64,000 nucleotides of DNA from Brassica napus (lineage: Eukaryota; Streptophyta; Magnoliopsida; Brassicales; Brassicaceae). This document shows, piece after piece, positions 61,211-64,000 of this stretch (within the stretch, counting starts at the first letter, position 1; every line of letters begins with the position of its first letter). The notes beneath the pieces are model-generated. The model was not told the origin of the DNA and searched no databases. It saw only the letters and a program-made list of their open reading frames with translations. A program made the position numbers and the translations under genes. Where the stretch lies: NCBI RefSeq assembly GCF_020379485.1, contig NC_063436.1, forward strand, positions 21,016,423 through 21,080,422, written 5' to 3'.

Positions 61211-62036
61211 TTTTTAGATATTCCCATAACTCCATCAATAGATATGTTTGATGCATATACATGAAGAACAAAATAACTACATGTCATGATCCGCTGAGCA
61301 TATGATGAACTGTTTTATAAAAAAAAATTTCGAATTTGTTTTTTTTTTTTTAAATCAAAAATTATGTTTGAAACTATTTTTTTCATTTTTTTTTATATTT
61401 TTAAGTATTTATATATATTTATTAAAATTATGTATTTCACATTCTAATAACTCTACTCCCCCTCTCAACTCTAAATCATAAGTCTAAATTAGTTAACCAT
61501 AAAAATATAAATATCTTTTTATATTTCACGAGGGTAAAATTGACTAATGTAAACATAAAAAATAGTACTATAAATGTGGTATATGTGTCAATTTTCCAAG
61601 ATTCTATCTATATAGCATTTGTGTCCTGTAAAATTAGATTCATTTAAAGTTGGTTCTTTGCTAAGTGTAATTTATTTTCTATAATATTAAATATTTTTAA
61701 TAAAAATAAAATAAAGATCTGCAGTAAAAGGGAGTATCTAATTAATTTGGTCCTTCTTTTTGTTTTAACTTATGCAATCTTCTCTACTAAAGTCTAGATC
61801 TTCGCTGCATTTAATGATTATTTTCGTTAAATATTAGATGCTATCCTGTTAATTTGAAGTCAAGGATATGAGTAATGATTTAATTTGTTGCTTGCACTTA
61901 TTCTCTAAAATATTACCAAATTTAAGATATTTTTAATTTTATAACATACTATTAATTATATTTACTATTTTTAAAAAGTCAAAACAATTAAAATATTTTA
62001 GGCAACAAAGTAACTTTTTGACCCATCATGCTCGTA
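61211..62036. other. AT-rich spacer upstream of the defensin-like gene
   Basis: 61330-61600 resembles a decayed member of the telomere-loop MITE family (TCAACTCTAAATCATAAGTC). Nothing else recognised. Confidence 0.35.
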
Positions 62037-62044
62037 TTTATACC
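62037..62044 (+). promoter_or_regulatory. TATA-like box of the defensin-like gene
   Basis: TTTATACC about 100 bp upstream of the ATG at 62141. Confidence 0.45.
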
Positions 62045-62140
62045 CCCTACAATTGTGGTGTACATCATTAAACCAAAATCATCCTCACTAATACCGTTTT
62101 GAACAAACTACACAAGAAATTATTTCACAACTCAGAAAAT

Positions 62141-62476
62141 ATGAACAATCCTCGCGTAACTATTGCAGTATTCTTGGCAGCAATTGTTTTTACTGCATCT
62201 TGTATTGGGTTTCTTTTCCTCAAATTAAATTTTACTCATTGTCCACTACAATAAATTATTTATCTAAATTTTCTTCATTTTTTTGCAGTTTCACATTTTG
62301 TGGTGGAGGGTAAGAAAGAAATCATAATCTCATTCAAATGCAAACAGAAATCAGAATGCTTAACAAACATTGCTTGCCAGGCTTGTGTTGATTGCCGATG
62401 CGATAATGGAAAATGTAGATGTCATGGTTTCAAAGAAGAAATCGCGAATCCAACAGTTTCTTCATTAGGATCTTGA
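62141..62476 (+). CDS. defensin-like (DEFL/LCR) secreted cysteine-rich peptide, two exons
   Basis: Exon 1 is 62141-62201 and encodes the signal peptide; exon 2 is 62289-62476 and encodes the mature peptide. The intron is GT-AG, 87 bp, placed just at the end of the signal peptide as is usual for DEFL genes. Donor 62202 (GTATTG) was chosen because it is the only nearby GT in the right phase; GT at 62209 would give an early stop. The product is 82 aa with eight cysteines in exon 2, spaced C-x5-C-x5-C-x2-C-x2-C-x-C-x4-C-x-C. DEFL peptides act in defence or in pollen-pistil signalling. By position it may correspond to LCR10 (At2g15535), from memory. Each coding exon is too short to stand out as an ORF. 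Confidence 0.75.
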
Positions 62477-62598
62477 TTAACTAATTAATTTCCTATGTAA
62501 ACTATCATTTTATTCGTAATGCAAAATAGTAGTTTAAAATAAAAGAATAATTTTGGTCTAAATTGAGGTTATTTATTTATATTTTTTTCTCTATTACA

Positions 62599-63213
62599 TC
62601 TATACTATTAAAGCAGGATCATATTGTCATAATTACCTTAGGGGCATGTTTCCTTCACTAACATTGCATGTTTCATTAAGGGCAATTAAGTAATATTAAT
62701 AACAAATCTATATTGGGTCATTATTTTTGGATCCAGCCCAAATCAAATCTCTCTTGGGCCATTTGGGCCTATTAAAAAATCAGATTCAATTCTCACTTTT
62801 TTTTTTCCTTTGGGCCATTGAGTCCAAGTTCAAATAATTTTTTTTCAATGATTCTTAATTATTATTTTTTTTCTTTTCTTAATATAATTTAAGCATTCAT
62901 AAAAATAATTAAATTTTTTTATTGAAAAGTATAAATCGTTATTAAAAGTATATAATTTTTTAATTAAAATATTAACCCCATAATAAAATTAATTTATCAG
63001 AGTTATACCAACTTAATTCATTAAAAAAATAAAGTTTAATTTTTTTTAACATAAATAGTCATTTAAAATGAAATACGATAAATAAAGATAAAATTTTTAA
63101 GTCTTTTATAAAATAAAACACAAATATATGAAATGTGACATTTACTAAATATTTGTCAATTGAAAAAAAAAACAAAAAAAACCCGCGTTTTGAAAGCGCG
63201 GGTCAAAATCTAG
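62599..63213 (+). mobile_element. non-autonomous Helitron, 615 bp
   Basis: The 5' terminus TCTATACTATTAAAGCAGG follows A62598. The 3' hairpin ACCCGCG-TTTTGAAAG-CGCGGGT (63181-63203) is followed by CAAAATCTAG and T63214. Both termini are canonical for Brassicaceae Helitrons. No coding. Confidence 0.93.
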
Positions 63214-63235
63214 TATCATTTAAAGAGAAAGAGGC

Positions 63236-63484
63236 CAGGGCCGTGCCTGATACCAAGCCCATCAAGCATTGGCTTTGGGGCCAACAAGAGAATATTTATT
63301 TTAGGGGCCAAAAATAAATGAAGTTTCTCTCTAGTTCTGGTGGTAAAAACTAGATATATAACAGTGAGAGGTTATGGGTTCGAAGTACATAGGAATACCT
63401 TTTAATATTTTCATATTTTATTAAGATTATGGGCCAAAATTGTTTTTTTTGCTTCTGGGCCCGAAATTGTCAGGCCCGGCCCTG
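63236..63484. mobile_element. non-autonomous hAT element, 249 bp
   Basis: Perfect 8-bp target duplication AAAGAGGC (63228-63235 and 63485-63492). Terminal inverted repeats are CAGGGCCGTGCCTGA and, on the other strand, CAGGGCCGGGCCTGA. Inside, 63330-63395 contains tRNA-like boxes (TAGTTCTGGTGG and GGGTTCGAAG). It lies 22 bp downstream of the Helitron end. Confidence 0.92.
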
Positions 63485-63492
63485 AAAGAGGC

Positions 63493-64000
63493 TTATCCGA
63501 TATTTGCATGTAGAAGAAGCGTGGTGATTTTTTAAGTTCAGATTGACGGTGGTTCTAAGGAATTTGTAAATCTCTGGCACCGTTCGTTGCATTTCCGGCT
63601 GGCTACACTGTATAATACATGGCGTATTTTTGAGTTAACCTTATCTACTTTTTTTATATGGACTTTCACTTCTTTGCAAATGTTTAAATTGTTTGGTTTG
63701 TAAACTAAATACCACCCAACTAGATGCCCTATGGACTTTTTACATGTGTCAACAAAAATAAAACTCCCTCTATTAGGGTATGCTAAAAAAAATATTTCTA
63801 ATTAGATGACATTTTTAGTTTTCTATATTAAATTAAATAACTTTTATATTATATGACTTTTAATATTATGCAGATTGTTATATTTATGGTTAAATTGTGG
63901 TTATGTTAATATTTAATACTCCATTCGTTTCTTAAAGATTTTATGTATTGGTTTTTTTCACACATATTAAGAAGACACATTAATCGTGCATTGTTTTTTT
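63493..64000. other. window end: intergenic with Stowaway-type termini
   Basis: Two sequences look like the start of Stowaway MITEs: CTCCCTCTATTAGGGTATGC near 63764, and TACTCCATTCGTTTCTTAAAG near 63917, the latter running out of the window. No gene. Confidence 0.4.

Overview
This is a stretch of plant nuclear DNA, almost certainly from a Brassicaceae species. It is AT-rich, its multi-exon genes have GT-AG introns, and it is full of non-autonomous transposons of the Helitron, hAT, Stowaway, PIF/Harbinger, SINE and LINE-mobilised classes. No bacterial-type operon, CRISPR array or tRNA/rRNA gene was found. From memory of Arabidopsis thaliana, the genes fall in the order of the At2g15010-At2g15535 interval: thionin-like peptide, At2g15020-type protein, RLP18/19-type receptor, basic secretory protease, RING protein of the At2g15260 type, DUF579 protein of the At2g15440 type, UGT73B5, and an LCR10-type defensin-like peptide. 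This collinearity is inferred and needs an alignment. A dirigent gene and an NDPK1 pseudogene sit inside it without expected counterparts.

Layout. 0-7 kb: a tandem pair of thionin-like genes (one cut by the window edge) and a long intronless conserved plant gene. 7-14 kb: gene-poor, with SINE-like pieces, a possible Helitron end and a 0.9-kb tract dense in TGTACAT. 14-20 kb: an LRR receptor-like protein gene broken by a 2-bp insertion, two small DNA transposons, then a secreted zinc-protease-like gene. 20-25 kb: a 1.5-kb Helitron, a SINE with a 16-bp target duplication, and a decayed Copia element interrupted by a hAT MITE. 25-36.4 kb: an intact three-exon RFI2-like RING gene on the minus strand and, about 9 kb away in opposite orientation, a copy that has lost its RING domain. 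Between them lie a retroposon with 19-bp target duplications and a second retroposon split by a full-length Copia element with an intact gag-pol frame and LTRs that look identical. 38-40 kb: dirigent gene and NDPK pseudogene. 40.5-42.2 kb: a Helitron nested in the right arm of a fold-back element with a telomere-like loop. 42.2-50 kb: mostly transposon debris. 50-52.4 kb: DUF579 gene and a third retroposon. 53.8-57.9 kb: an inverted-repeat element, an F-box/FBD pseudogene and MITEs, one ending about 75 bp before UGT73B5. 58-64 kb: UGT73B5, a decayed LTR element, a two-exon defensin-like gene, a 615-bp Helitron and a hAT MITE only 22 bp beyond it.

The genes do not form a pathway. Several belong to families for defence or the cell surface (thionin-like, LRR receptor, secreted protease-like, dirigent, glucosyltransferase, defensin-like). 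No wholly new molecular system is claimed. The strongest observations are insertion histories readable directly from target-site duplications and nesting.
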